From Setomelanomma holmii (taxonomy: Eukaryota > Ascomycota > Dothideomycetes > Pleosporales > Phaeosphaeriaceae): DNA of 64,000 nucleotides. The notes beneath the pieces were generated by a model, which was given only the letters and a program-made list of their open reading frames with translations, made no database searches and was not told where the DNA came from. The stretch is taken from positions 1-64,000 of the forward strand of contig ML978232.1 of NCBI GenBank assembly GCA_010015745.1. The letters are read 5' to 3'. Every line of letters starts with the position of its first letter. The stretch's first letter is position 1. Of the stretch, positions 45,866 to 56,728 are shown one piece after another. The translations under genes were made by a program, and so were the position numbers.

Positions 45866-46210
45866 AAAGTAGCTTAAGCAATGATATGAAGTGGAGGATG
45901 TGTGGTATCAGTGTAGTGGCGGTTGTGGAAGGTGACGTGGGATGCGTTTCGATCCAACGAAGTGAGTGACGACGACAAACGCACGGTGGCATGATACCCA
46001 AGCGAGCTTCAAGCTGCCCGGAACGAGGACCAAGGCTTGGACTCACGCGTTGTATTTCCTCCATTTTCAGATGAAAACGCAGGGAACTTTAGGCCCCAGT
46101 CTCCAAAATCACACAATTCACGGGGATCATCTGAAGCCATGTCACACCCCATCATTACTTCCCAGGACCCCTCAATGACTTCCGATTTCCTTCTCGACCT
46201 CAGCTTGTAG
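45866..46210. other. intergenic, no supported gene
   Basis: About 340 bases, probably promoter of the 90-residue orphan gene; nothing recognised. Confidence 0.4.
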
Positions 46211-46365
46211 TCACTTGATAGCCTCCTCTATCTCCTCCGTAAGGCTATCGAGCAAGTCCTGGTCTCCTTCGGCGACCGGCAGAAAGGAGACATCGATATG
46301 TTTCCTCTCCAAGAAAGCGCAGCTTTTCATGCCATGTCTTCAGTCGAAGTGCGGAACTGTAAACA
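46211..46365 (-). pseudogene. possible remnant of a small helical gene
   Basis: From ATG 46330 a 39-codon frame reads to TGA 46211-46213 and ends DQDLLDSLTEEIEEAIK. The bases just upstream, in a different frame, read LRLKTWHEKLRFL. Together these look like one helical tail with a frameshift near 46320. Very short, so weakly supported. Confidence 0.22.
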
Positions 46366-47340
46366 ATCTAGCTGTCGCGTATGCCGAATAACTCAGGTGG
46401 TATGCTGAGTAAAATGACTGTAGTAACAGAAATGAGGATGGGGACGGATAAGATGAGAATTACATGAAAGAGCCTGCCTGGCGTCTTAAGCAGTGAGCAG
46501 TTTCGTCATACAAATGCAAGTCGCAACTTCACTGCTTGACAAATAGCAAGCACGATGGATCAGCATGCTAATTTCGCAAAGAAGATATAAAGTCACAACG
46601 CCAGTGATGTTCATCTGTCCTTTGGTATGACAGAAGGCCATTTGCAAATATCTCCAAGCATACACCAGTGGTTCAGCATGTCCACAGCTGCAAACAAAAC
46701 CATCCATGATACATGTTCCCAGCCCCGAAAGCGTTGACCCAGCCTCATTACGCCCTCTTATGCACGAAGTAACCGCGGTGAATCTTATTGTTGACCTCGT
46801 CACGCATCCTAACCAGATTTATGTGCATCGCCGCGTGTTTATGGGTAAGCCCAACTTCATGATTGATTGGGCGACTGTTATTGAAAGTCTCGCGTCTCCA
46901 GCGCTCGGTGTCTTCAAGATGAGTGCGTCAAGCTCGGAGCTTGCCCGCTGAGATGAGGATCTGGTCGCTGTCTCTCGGATCATTAGGAGGCACCAATCTC
47001 CGTCATCGAGCGGCATGTGTTTTGGGCTGAAAATCGAGGTCGTGAGCTTAGAGGTTTGGTAGTTTTCGAAGAACTTGATGTATGAACTGCGTTTGAAACG
47101 AGCTGTAAGATAACGGCAACGAATTTATAGGTCATCTACAGCGACGTTTGTGAAAAGTAAATTGGTGCAAACGAGTGTGAAACACATGGACGAGACTGGA
47201 AAACATTATGCATCCATAGCTGCATTGTACAACATGAAGGGGTTAAGTCTTCCGCGAATTACTTGTCGGATCATCTAAAGGAATGGCCCTCTCAGATCGT
47301 CTTCATAGCTTCGTCAACGTCTTCCTGTCCTTACCGGTGG
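46366..47340. other. intergenic, no supported gene
   Basis: About 1 kb; short frames on both strands show no consistent protein pattern. Confidence 0.4.
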
Positions 47341-47739
47341 TTATTTATTCAGCAGTAACCGCATATTGTCGCGCACTTTCTCGATGATTCGTTGTAGCTC
47401 CCGGCCCTCGTCTTTGACTTGAGCGCGCAATTTGAGGTCCAAGTGTGGCGAAATCTTTGCCAGCAAAGTCTCTCCTCTCTCCAGATCTGCCTCCCATGTC
47501 GACACCCACGCCATCTGATCTTGTGAGAGTTTTACTCGAGCTGGACGCTCTGGCTGTCCCCTGCCGCGATCTGGCTGATAATAGTCACGGCGTCTTCCGT
47601 TCTGTGACCAATGTCTTTGGTCGTCATCGAGTGCGTGAAGGAACTTGGCGCCCTTGAAGAACGTTTGCGGCCCAATATCAGGACTCTGGCGCCGCGGTGG
47701 ATAACGACCAAAGTAGTCAGAGTAGTTAAGAAAGGCCAT
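47341..47739 (-). CDS. small orphan protein, 132 residues
   Basis: Single exon. The head MAFLNYSDYFGRYPPRRQSP is rich in aromatic residues, Pro and Arg, followed by a disordered Arg/Gln-rich stretch. The tail is helical: WVSTWEADLERGETLLAKIS, then LQRIIEKVRDNMRLLLNK to the stop. No signal peptide, no known domain. It is the best-formed member of the small orphan run and shows no lesion. Confidence 0.6.
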   Translation of the reverse strand: MAFLNYSDYFGRYPPRRQSPDIGPQTFFKGAKFLHALDDDQRHWSQNGRRRDYYQPDRGRGQPERPARVKLSQDQMAWVSTWEADLERGETLLAKISPHLDLKLRAQVKDEGRELQRIIEKVRDNMRLLLNK

Positions 47740-48922
47740 TACTAGACGATTGATAACAACTACGTTTCTGTGCGAAAGAATATAGTCTGTCAGTGAAGGA
47801 GTGGAGAACGTCTCTTATGTGTTCCGTAGAGACGTTGACCTTGCCGTCAGAACACGTTGAACGCACCCGTGATAATGCTATATTTGCGCACTTCGAACGC
47901 CGTGTGTGTCACGACAACGATAATAATATGCTGGCTGCATCAGCAAACAACCACAGTGGCATCATCAACGGCTGGATCGTGGGTGATGCACAGCGGCTTT
48001 GGCATATTACGTGCCTTCCCGTGTAATACGACAGTCTTTAGTGGAGTGCGGGAAAGGTGCATGTCACCATTCAACCCCAACAGTCAAATAGCCATGATGA
48101 ACTTGATGAAGCAAACGCCAACGAAGCCCGTGTGCAGATCGTGACATGGTGAGAATGTTGTCGCCCACCAGAAGCGCGAGCGATGGTGCAATGCTGAGCT
48201 CTCATGCTCAATGCTCTGAAGGTGTAGATATCACGACCTACGCTGTCGATAAGGGCAGAGTGGTCAGGATTCGTGGTTCTCAAGCACAAACTCCAGTTCC
48301 AACGCCGCCAAGCCCCTACCCTTCCCACGTGCTCCTCTCTCATTCGCCCATCGCTATCGCATCCCTTCCCATCCGCCACTCATCCCCGAACCATCTCCTT
48401 TCCGCACCCATCTCCATCTCCCCAACGCCACACCCTCACACGTGCGCCGTATCTCCTCTTCCATTGATAACAACCCCTCGGTCCTCGCCGCCTCATCTCC
48501 CCTCCGCACCAATAATCTATGTACCTTCCCAAAACGTGGTGTTGCCGCGGAGTTTACATGCGTGTGATTGGTTGCGTGATAAGGGCCAAGACTTTGCAAA
48601 TACAGGGTGCCAAGAGTCTCCCTGGCACATCGCTGCCGCGGTGAGCGGGAGGTCGCGACATCAAGTGGTGGAATGAAGTCGATATTCGGGTTGGTGGTGG
48701 ATCTACTCTGATAGGCAATGAGCTACGGTAGGTACGAGTAACGGGTCGCGGCTTGGGAGCCAGAAACTGGGAAGGTGGACGAACGAGCTGGAGACTCCGA
48801 ATCGGGACCTGAAATGGAAATTGTAGATATTCGCGGACTGCGCCTGTGTAGATCTTCGTAGGTAGAGCGTCAATCGTACTCCTTCAATCACCTCCCACTC
48901 GCTCGCACCCAAGACTGTGAAC
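47740..48922. other. intergenic with C/T-rich stretch
   Basis: About 1.2 kb. From 48290 to 48520 the plus strand is strongly C/T-biased with many CCC and TCC runs, giving long but low-complexity open frames that I reject as genes. The end holds the promoter of the nuclease gene. Confidence 0.5.
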
Positions 48923-51181
48923 ATGGCGAGCCTAATCCGTCTCCTCGCTCTCGCGACTGTGTCCAGCGCCGTGTCGATCTCCGAGGTCAACGGCGTCAAG
49001 TTCCTTTCGCCATTCAATGGACAAACAGTCGGTATGTTCTCCCCTACCCTTCCATATCTCGTCCTTTTCCCTCGTCCTCCCACCTACTCACCTACCGCCT
49101 GCCCACCCACTTAACAGCTCCTAACCCTCCCAGCAAACGTCTCCGGCATAATAACCGCCAAAAGCCCCGACGGCATATTCCTCCGCTCGCCCACTCCCGA
49201 CCGCGACGACCGCACCTCGGATTCTATATACGTCTTCGGCCGCGCGTTCGGAACCAACCTGACCGTCGGCGACAGCATCGTGATCGGCGGACGCGTAACC
49301 GAGTACCGTTCAAGCCGGGACTATTTGTACCTTACCGAGATCGATCGTCCTGTTCTGACTGCCATACGAAGCAGCGGAAGCGCCGTCAAGCCATTGGTGA
49401 TTGGCAAGGACACGCGGGATCCGCCGACAGAGCAGTATAGCAGTTTGGACGGTGGGGCTGTATTTGGCGTGCCGAATAATGTGTCGTTGGTTAGTGTTGC
49501 GAATCCAACGCTCGAGCCACGCAAGTACGGGCTTGACTTTTGGGAGTCGTTGACGGGCGAGCTGGTTACTGTCAAGAAGCCTGTTGCGCTGACGAAGCCG
49601 AATTCGTTTGGTGATACGTGGGTTGCAGGGAACTGGAAGTTGACAGGGGAGAACGATCGTGATGGACTGACCATGACGGATAAAGATGCGAATCCCGAGT
49701 CGATTTTGATCGGTTCGCCACTTGATGGGACAAGAAATCCCACGACTACTAAGATGGACGACGATATTGAGGAGATCACGGGCGTTGTGACCTACGCCTT
49801 CGGTTTCTATCGCATCTTGCCTACCACGGCAATCAAGGTGACGAAGAGACAGAAGCCTGCTCTGCCGAAAGCTACGAAGCTCGAGTCAAGCGGGAAATGT
49901 GATGGTATCACCATCGGCGCGTACAACGTCGAGAACCTCGCTCCAAATTCGACTCACCATCCTCTCCTGGCCGATCACATTGTGAATTATCTCAAGTCGC
50001 CAGACATGATCTTCGTACAAGAAGTGCAAGACGACAACGGGCCAACAAACGACGCAGGTACGTTTCCAGAACGCGTGCACCGCATTTCTTGCATGCGTGT
50101 AAAAGGAGTTGTGCGACTTGTCGTGACACGCTGCGCGTCGCCTTTCTGCCTTCGATTAACCGTCTTCCAAATGCACACTAACGTGACTAGTCGCATCCGC
50201 AAACTTGACCTTGAGCACACTTGCAGCCGCCATTAAAGCCGCGAATGGTCCTCAATATTCGTTCACCGATGTCGTTCCTGTCGACGACCGAGATGGCGGT
50301 CAGCCAGGCGGAAACATCCGCGTTGCCTACCTGTACAAGCCTTCTTTGATCCGACTCTACAAGCCTAATCCAGGTGGACCAGAAGACGTTAATGATGTTC
50401 TCGACGGGCCTACCTTGAAGTACAATCCAGGTCGCATTGACCCTACAAACGAGGCCTGGACAGCCAGTCGCAAGCCGCTAGTCGCTCAGTGGGAGGTGAT
50501 CTACAACAAGGGCTCGTCCAAGAAAGCCGATGTCTTCTTCACCGTAAACGTACACTTTGGATCTAAAGGTGGAAGCAGCAGTCTTCACGGCGATGCACGA
50601 CCGCCCGTAAACGGAGGCGTACAAGACCGCATCGACCAAAACGTCCTAACAGCCAATTTCGTCAAGTTACGTTTGCTTGGGCCTTCATGCGGATAAGCGT
50701 CGGTTAGGTGGCTTACCGTAGTACGAGAGACGCCACATTCGCACGAAGGGAGACTTCTTTTGGCTGCATGAGACACACAAAGAAGAGACACTGATAGCGT
50801 ACAGGACATCCTGTCAAAGGACAAGAATGCACGTGTCATCACGGCTGGCGACTTCAACGAGGTTTGTATTGTCCCCGTTTTATGAACCAAAGACATGGCA
50901 ACTGACCACCGTGCGACTAGTTTACCTTTGTTGAGCCGCTGAAGCAGTACGTGCAGATCTCAGGGCTCAAGGATGCAGATGCCGCTGCGAAAGTAGACGA
51001 GTTAGAAAGGTACACCTACCTCTTCGATATGAACGCTCAACAGCTCGATCATATGTTCGTTTCGGATGCGCTTGTGAAGAAGGTCAAGTACGAGCACATC
51101 CACGTCAACACGTGGCCAGATTTCTCAGCTCAAGTCTCGGATCACGACCCGTCAGTAGCGCGGCTAGATGTTTGTGCATAG
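48923..51181 (+). CDS. secreted endonuclease/exonuclease/phosphatase-family protein (ExeM-like)
   Basis: Five exons: 48923-49031, 49134-50057, 50191-50665, 50798-50871 and 50921-51181. They give about 613 residues. A signal peptide (MASLIRLLALATVSSAVS) starts the protein. The next region is beta-rich with GRAFGTNLTVGDSIVIGGRV, an OB-like domain found ahead of the nuclease in bacterial extracellular nucleases. The catalytic EEP domain has IGAYNVENL, then FVQEVQDDNGP (metal-binding Glu), NVHFGSKGG, ITAGDFNE and the final SDHDPSVARL (catalytic His). All key residues are present. Such enzymes degrade DNA or RNA outside the cell, for example to gain phosphate. The fourth exon (74 nt) is needed to keep GDFNE. 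Start: an in-frame ATG directly before the signal peptide. Confidence 0.88.
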
Positions 51182-53028
51182 GCGAGGTCGAGAGGATGTT
51201 GACCGGCTGTGGACGTGGTAGAGTAGATGCCCGCAATCAACCAATGCAAATTTCCATGCTCGCAGAATCTGGACTGTCGGGCAACGCTTCTTGTTAAACG
51301 CAGAGGAACTGATAACCTTGCGTTTGCTATGCAGCTGTTGAGCCCGTCATTCTAAGTATATTGCGGCGCAGTCGCTGAGGCGGGCCTGACAACTGGAATC
51401 GTCGAAGGAAGGAGCCGCGCCAAACAAGATGCTGACACTATTGTCGAAGGGTCCGCGCAGCCCTGTGATTGGGTTCTCGTTTAGACATCCATCTAGATGC
51501 ATCAATAGCGCGTGGAGATGACCTTGCAGCTGTAATCAATGAGCTAACGTCCTTCGCCAACGTCCGTCGATCGGATCAGCCAGTGGGATGAATCTGATTG
51601 CCACGCGACCGGCATATGGTGGATCGGCTGCTGCACCAGTTGGTACGTCTTGGTGCAGTGTTATAGGGCTTGGTGTGAGGCCTGCGATCGCGTTCGGGGC
51701 AGCTCATCAATGACAAACCGAGTGTGTGCGGGACGGATGCCACGTGTGGACGACGAAGCAGCGAATCCGCAGTCCTGGTCGCATGCTTGTCGCGCGCAAC
51801 CGCAGACCAATTTCTGTGCTTGAGCTGTGCGGCGCAAGTGAGGGGTGGTGCAAGGGAGCCTGCGGACGCACGGAAAAATGGATGGCTGAGCCGGCACTGC
51901 TTATTCAAGCGCCATGGCCGATACGCGAGCGAATTGCACCAGCTGCAGCACCTCCGTTTATCCGACTGCAGAGTCTGGGCGCGGTCAGCGGGCGTATGCA
52001 GGCTTGCTATAATTGACCCGGAGAGCAGCAACGGGACTTGCTGGAGGAGAGCGGCCGCGATGCGCGATAGAAAGGGTGGGCCTTGCGGGGTGCGCTAGAC
52101 AGGCACGATGCCAAGCTAGTAACCCCACTATCCCCAGATTCTGGCAAGCGGAGCGGACGGTTGTTGTGTGCTCCGCTGTGTGCGCGCAATCAGCATGCCA
52201 GGCCAGACGTCGTGCAATTTGACTTCGTCGCACGCAGGACGAATCCAGCACGCAGCGCACTGGCAAAGCTTGCCTGCTGCCGGCTGAAGACGCACCTTGC
52301 GAAATGGCTTCCTTTCCCGCGTCTGCGTGCTGAGGGCGTTTTGCCAAGGTCTTGAGTGGCGTTTTTCAGTGCGTCTGGGTGGTCGCGAGATCCTGCGCCG
52401 AGTACTTCTATCAACGCCGTCCCGGTCGTTCTGGAACGCAGTACTTACCTGAAGGACGTGCTTGGCCCGACATGAGGCGGGGCTGTGCCTAAAGTGCTGA
52501 GATACGGTGGTCATGTCTGTCGGAAGGGCCGCGAAGGTACCGACGACGCGTCCGTGGTGAGGAGGGATGAGAGGCTGACACTCAATCTAAGATGTGCCTT
52601 TGTTTGGAAACGCAATGTTGAATGGCAACACGATCGGTTAGGCTGACGGAGGGCGACACAAAGCCAGGCGCGACGATCTCTCGCAGTGTGAGTGTGACAG
52701 ATTTGACAAACGTAGGCGTAACGTGGTACAGCGGCCAATAATCGCTCCCTGGGGCGCTGTCGGAACAGAGCCGTCCCCTATTCGGCACCATCTTCACTCC
52801 GCCACGCTTGGACACCGTGTTGTTGACGGGCCAAGCGGGCCCACATCTGCTTGTCCCATCCAACCGCCCCATGGGGTCCCGCGGCGCACTAGTCATCCCA
52901 GTAATATCAATCCAGCAAGGCCCTCGCGCCTCGAAGGGACCGGCACGCAGCGCAGGTGAAGTACATATAGACCCTTGGCCCCCCTTGAGTGTTCCTCTTT
53001 GTCCACCTCTTGTACTCGAGTCACCACG
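51182..53028. other. intergenic, no supported gene
   Basis: About 1.8 kb, G+C-rich, with many overlapping open frames on both strands but no domain motif in any of them. A TATA-like ACATATA near 52965 lies about 65 bases ahead of the permease start codon. Confidence 0.5.
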
Positions 53029-54693
53029 ATGGCCACTTATGACAAGCAACCCGGCCTGAAGGCCGCCGAGCTCAACAATAACCTCGCGGTCAACGAGAAG
53101 TCGACTGTCGTCGCCAGCGATGTCAGCAGCTCTCAGATTAGCAACCCAGGCGACTACGACGGCGAGCTGCCAGATCCTGACGCCGGAAAGACCGATGAGG
53201 AGCGTGCAAGACTTGTAAGAGCACCTCGCTGCTACCTTGACGCCGTGTCGCTGACCCCGCATAGGACAAAGCCCTCGTCTGGAAGATGGACCGTTGGCTG
53301 ATCCCGTGGCTTTCGCTGCTGTATCTGCTGTCGTTCTTGGACCGCACAAACATCGGTAACGCGCGTGCGGCCCATATTGAGAAGGACCTGAAGATGAAAG
53401 GACAAGACTACAACCTTGCTCTGACCATCTTCTTCGTCTCTTACGCTGGCTTCGAGCCGCTCACCAACATCGCCATCAAGCGATGGTCGCCGCGCGTCTT
53501 CTTCACTGGTATCATTCTTTCCTGGGGCATCATCATGACGTTGATGGGAGTGGTTCACAACTTCTCGGGCCTGCTTGCGACTCGCTGGTTCCTCGGTATC
53601 GCTGAGGCGGGTTTGTTCCCTGGCGTGAACTACTATCTCTCGTAAGTATCCCATGCCTATGGTCCGTGTTAAGTATAGACTAACATGTTATAGCTGCTGG
53701 TACAAACGCCAGGAGCTCGGTCTTCGTGCTGCCCTCTTTTTCTCCGCTGCTGCGCTCGCTGGGTCCTTTGGTGGTCTGCTTGCCGCTGCCATCACCCAGA
53801 TGGATGGTGTTGGCGGATACGAAGGCTGGCGATGGATCTTCATTATTGAAGGTCTCATGACCGTCTTCGTCGGCATATTCTGTTGGTGGATGGTTTTTGA
53901 TTTCCCCGACACTGCTCGATTCCTGACTGCCGATGAGAAACTCCGTGCCATGCGCCGTCTCCGCGCTGACGGCCAGGCTCGTGCCACCGTTGGACATATT
54001 GATCGCAGGCACGTCACTGCCGCGCTCGTCGATTGGAAGACCTGGGGCTACGCCGTGATCTACATGGGATGCCTCTGCCCACTGTACTGCTTCTCTTTCT
54101 TCCTGCCCACCATCCTTCTTGGCATGGGTTACAAGGGCACCAAGGTCCAGCTCTTGTCTGTTCCACCGTACGCTGTCGCTGCCTTCATGACTGTCGTCGT
54201 TGGATTCATCGCGGACAGGACCAAGTGGCGGGGCTACTGCAACATGGTCATTTCCTTCATCGGCTGCATCGGCTTCGCCATGTTACTCGGAACTACTAAC
54301 GTGCATATCCAATATGCTGGCACCTTCCTCGGAGCCATGGGTATCTACCCCACTGTCTCCAACACTCTGACGTGGGCTTCCAACAACGTCGAAGGTTCCC
54401 TCAAACGTGGTGTCATGGTCGGCGTGGTCGTCGGCTGGGGCAACCTGAACGGTGTTGTCTCCTCCAACATCTACATGACCAAGGAGAAGCCCCATTACCG
54501 TACAGGCCACGGTATCGTCCTTGCCTACATGGCGCTATTCTTGTTCGGTGGTACCACTTTCATGCACTTCATGCTCAAGCGCGAGAACTCTCTAAGGAAG
54601 TCGGGCAAGCGTGACGATTTGCTCCAGGGCAAGACTGAATCCGAGATCGAGGTCATGGGTGACAAGAGGCCTGACTTCGTCTACACCACCTAA
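53029..54693 (+). CDS. MFS permease, anion:cation symporter (Dal5/Tna1-like) family
   Basis: Three exons: 53029-53214, 53265-53641 and 53694-54693. They give about 520 residues. A polar head of about 60 residues precedes KMDRWLIPWLSLLYLLSFLD-RTNIGNARAA, the TM1 signature of ACS permeases. Next come SYAGFEPLTNIAIKRWSPR and RWFLGIAEAGLFPGVNYYLS, then CWYKRQELGLRAALFFSAAA, all conserved. The second half holds VVVGFIADRTKWRGY and TWASNNVEGSLKRGVMVG. ACS carriers import anionic nutrients such as nicotinate, allantoate, pantothenate or biotin precursors with protons. The substrate cannot be read from sequence. Plasma membrane, twelve helices expected. No lesion. It has no obvious pathway partner next to it. 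Confidence 0.92.
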
Positions 54694-56728
54694 GCGGTGT
54701 TCTTATTATGTGTTCCGGCTATTGTGTCGATCGACAGTGTTTGTTTAGCGCTTGGATCTGCCCTTCCCGGGCTACGGGTCGGTAAAAAAGTTCGAGCTGC
54801 TCGACATTTTCGCAAACGACTAATGGGATGTGGTCATTAGAGAGGTGCATAGCTCTGCCAAGATCTTCCAACTCTTGACTTCCACGCTCTTTTCGCAAGC
54901 CGTGCAGTGTGATGAAAGTGATGTCGAAAAGACTTGATGAGAGCCGAGATCAGCCGCTTGACTGGCAGGTAATATGGACGGTCAATCGTGACCTCGGGAT
55001 TGCTGGAGTGACTCGTGCTGACAAGGCACCATTAGCCGTCCAATATCCGGCCACCCGTTGTGCCGTGGCTGCCGATCGGCCACCGCAGATCTCCCCGTCA
55101 AGTATCAAGAACAATATTCCCATACTGAGAGAGAGAAAACGTTCAGCCGCGATGCCGCAAGCGGAGGATGTTTCGACCGTTGTTTGGTGACTACGGATTC
55201 CATCATTGCTCGAAGCGATGTCCGCGATCCATGCAAGGAGGGTCAGCGCGACCTTGCCCTTCAGTGCTCGCCAGCTGCCGAACCTTTGACTCGAGGTGCA
55301 GGAACAGTAACCTTCTCGGCGTCTGTCGAGTCGGCGAGTCTTGGAATTCAGGATGGTACAGCGACTGCTGTTTCTGTCTGCGATGCCAGCATCGACGCAT
55401 GGGCGACGTCAGCGTGTCGATGTGGAGGTAGCAAGGAGGACGAGAAGGAAGTTGAGGGGCGGGCCTCTCCTAGAAAACTGTTTCGCTGGATATAAGGTGA
55501 GCCGTAGTGACTGAGGTCGTAAAGGCAGCCGACATGGGGGGGGCCGATAATGTTGGGCCATTCCGCCAGCATGAAAGGGAAGTCGCGACGAGCGACCCCA
55601 GCGCCGCCCTACTCAGGTGACCTCTCGCACCCTTCGCACCACGTCACTGATGAGAACGTCTTTCCTGGCGTTTATTGTGCTGTCAAAATCTTTCTGTGAG
55701 AGATTCGATAGCGAGGGTGAGAGTGCGAGCAGGCGGTCTTTATGGTAATAGTGCTGGGTAGGCCACGCGGCGAAGTAACCCACGCCGTGAATCTGATACT
55801 GGAAGGAGCGCCTCTCGCCCCAAGTCGAATTTATGACGTCAAATGCCTTGTAGGTATCTTGTTTGATGAAGCTGAATGTCGTTCGAGTTTTGTGACAAGT
55901 CCTTCATCAGGGTCAGCTCAAGGCCCGGCGTGTACTTGTCGGCAGTTGGTAGCTGTGGAAGAGGATAGCTACATTTGAAGGTCGCCTTGAAGAATATGAC
56001 CTGGCGGTTCGACGCAATGGCAGCTGAGGAAGGATCATGCTTCTGGGAGGAGAGAGTGTTGTCGGTAGATTCAGTGCAGTGAGAAGGGTCCAACTTCGAG
56101 GTAGGCACGACCACCAGCGGTGGAGGAAGGTACATATACGACTCCGCTTCTCCGGCCCCGCCCCACCGCGCTGTACCAACGCCACGCGTGAGGCACATTC
56201 TCTCTAAGACCCAATTGCTTGGTGCAGAATTCGCTTCATTGGCCATAACTTCTATCGCGTCTACGGAGGCGCACGATGGTCATGCGCCAAGCGAGGGCGG
56301 ATAAAATGTCCGCATGGCTGGGATGTGGGCGCTGGAGCAGGGAGTTGTGAAGTCAGTCAGCCATAAAGGCATTCGAGTCAAAGTGTTTAGAGCCATAGAA
56401 GTTTACTAGGAAAATGTTAGGCGATTGGTCGTATCATGAGCTAATGGCGCGAAATCGATGTGGCTTGATACAGATTAGAGTCCATCTATTGATTCATGTT
56501 TTCGCTATGATGATCAATGGCAATTAATAAGGCATACGGGTGTATGGTGTACACGTCTGTATGCGCCCCGAACGCCCGTGAGTGAATCATGGTAAATGAC
56601 AAGAAATGTAAGAAGATGGTACGCCGGTCTCCGTCCCCAAGCACTCCACTGTCGCACCAAGATATCACAAGCCGGCATGCCTTTTCCGCCTGTCTGCCGC
56701 TCAGCCACATGTGAACCTACCGTTCACA
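54694..56728. other. intergenic, no supported gene
   Basis: About 2 kb between convergent genes. Several frames are open for 70-150 codons but have no domain motif or consistent codon pattern. A run of eight G lies near 55538-55545. Confidence 0.5.

Noticed and set aside
31657..47739. Possible biosynthetic gene cluster (P450, methyltransferases, NmrA-like and EthD genes in the wider area)
   Set aside because: No polyketide synthase, NRPS, terpene cyclase or cluster regulator is present, and the P450 and methyltransferases are broken, so only a dead remnant could be argued.
48146..48676. 176-codon plus-strand frame
   Set aside because: It arises from a C/T-rich low-complexity stretch (Pro/Ser/His runs) and has no protein-like pattern outside it.
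51590..52560. Many overlapping open frames of 60-130 codons on both strands
   Set aside because: Stops are rare because the stretch is G+C-rich. None has a domain motif, signal peptide or splice structure.
55839..56246. 135-codon minus-strand frame
   Set aside because: Mixed composition with no motif, and no clear coding pattern compared with real genes nearby.
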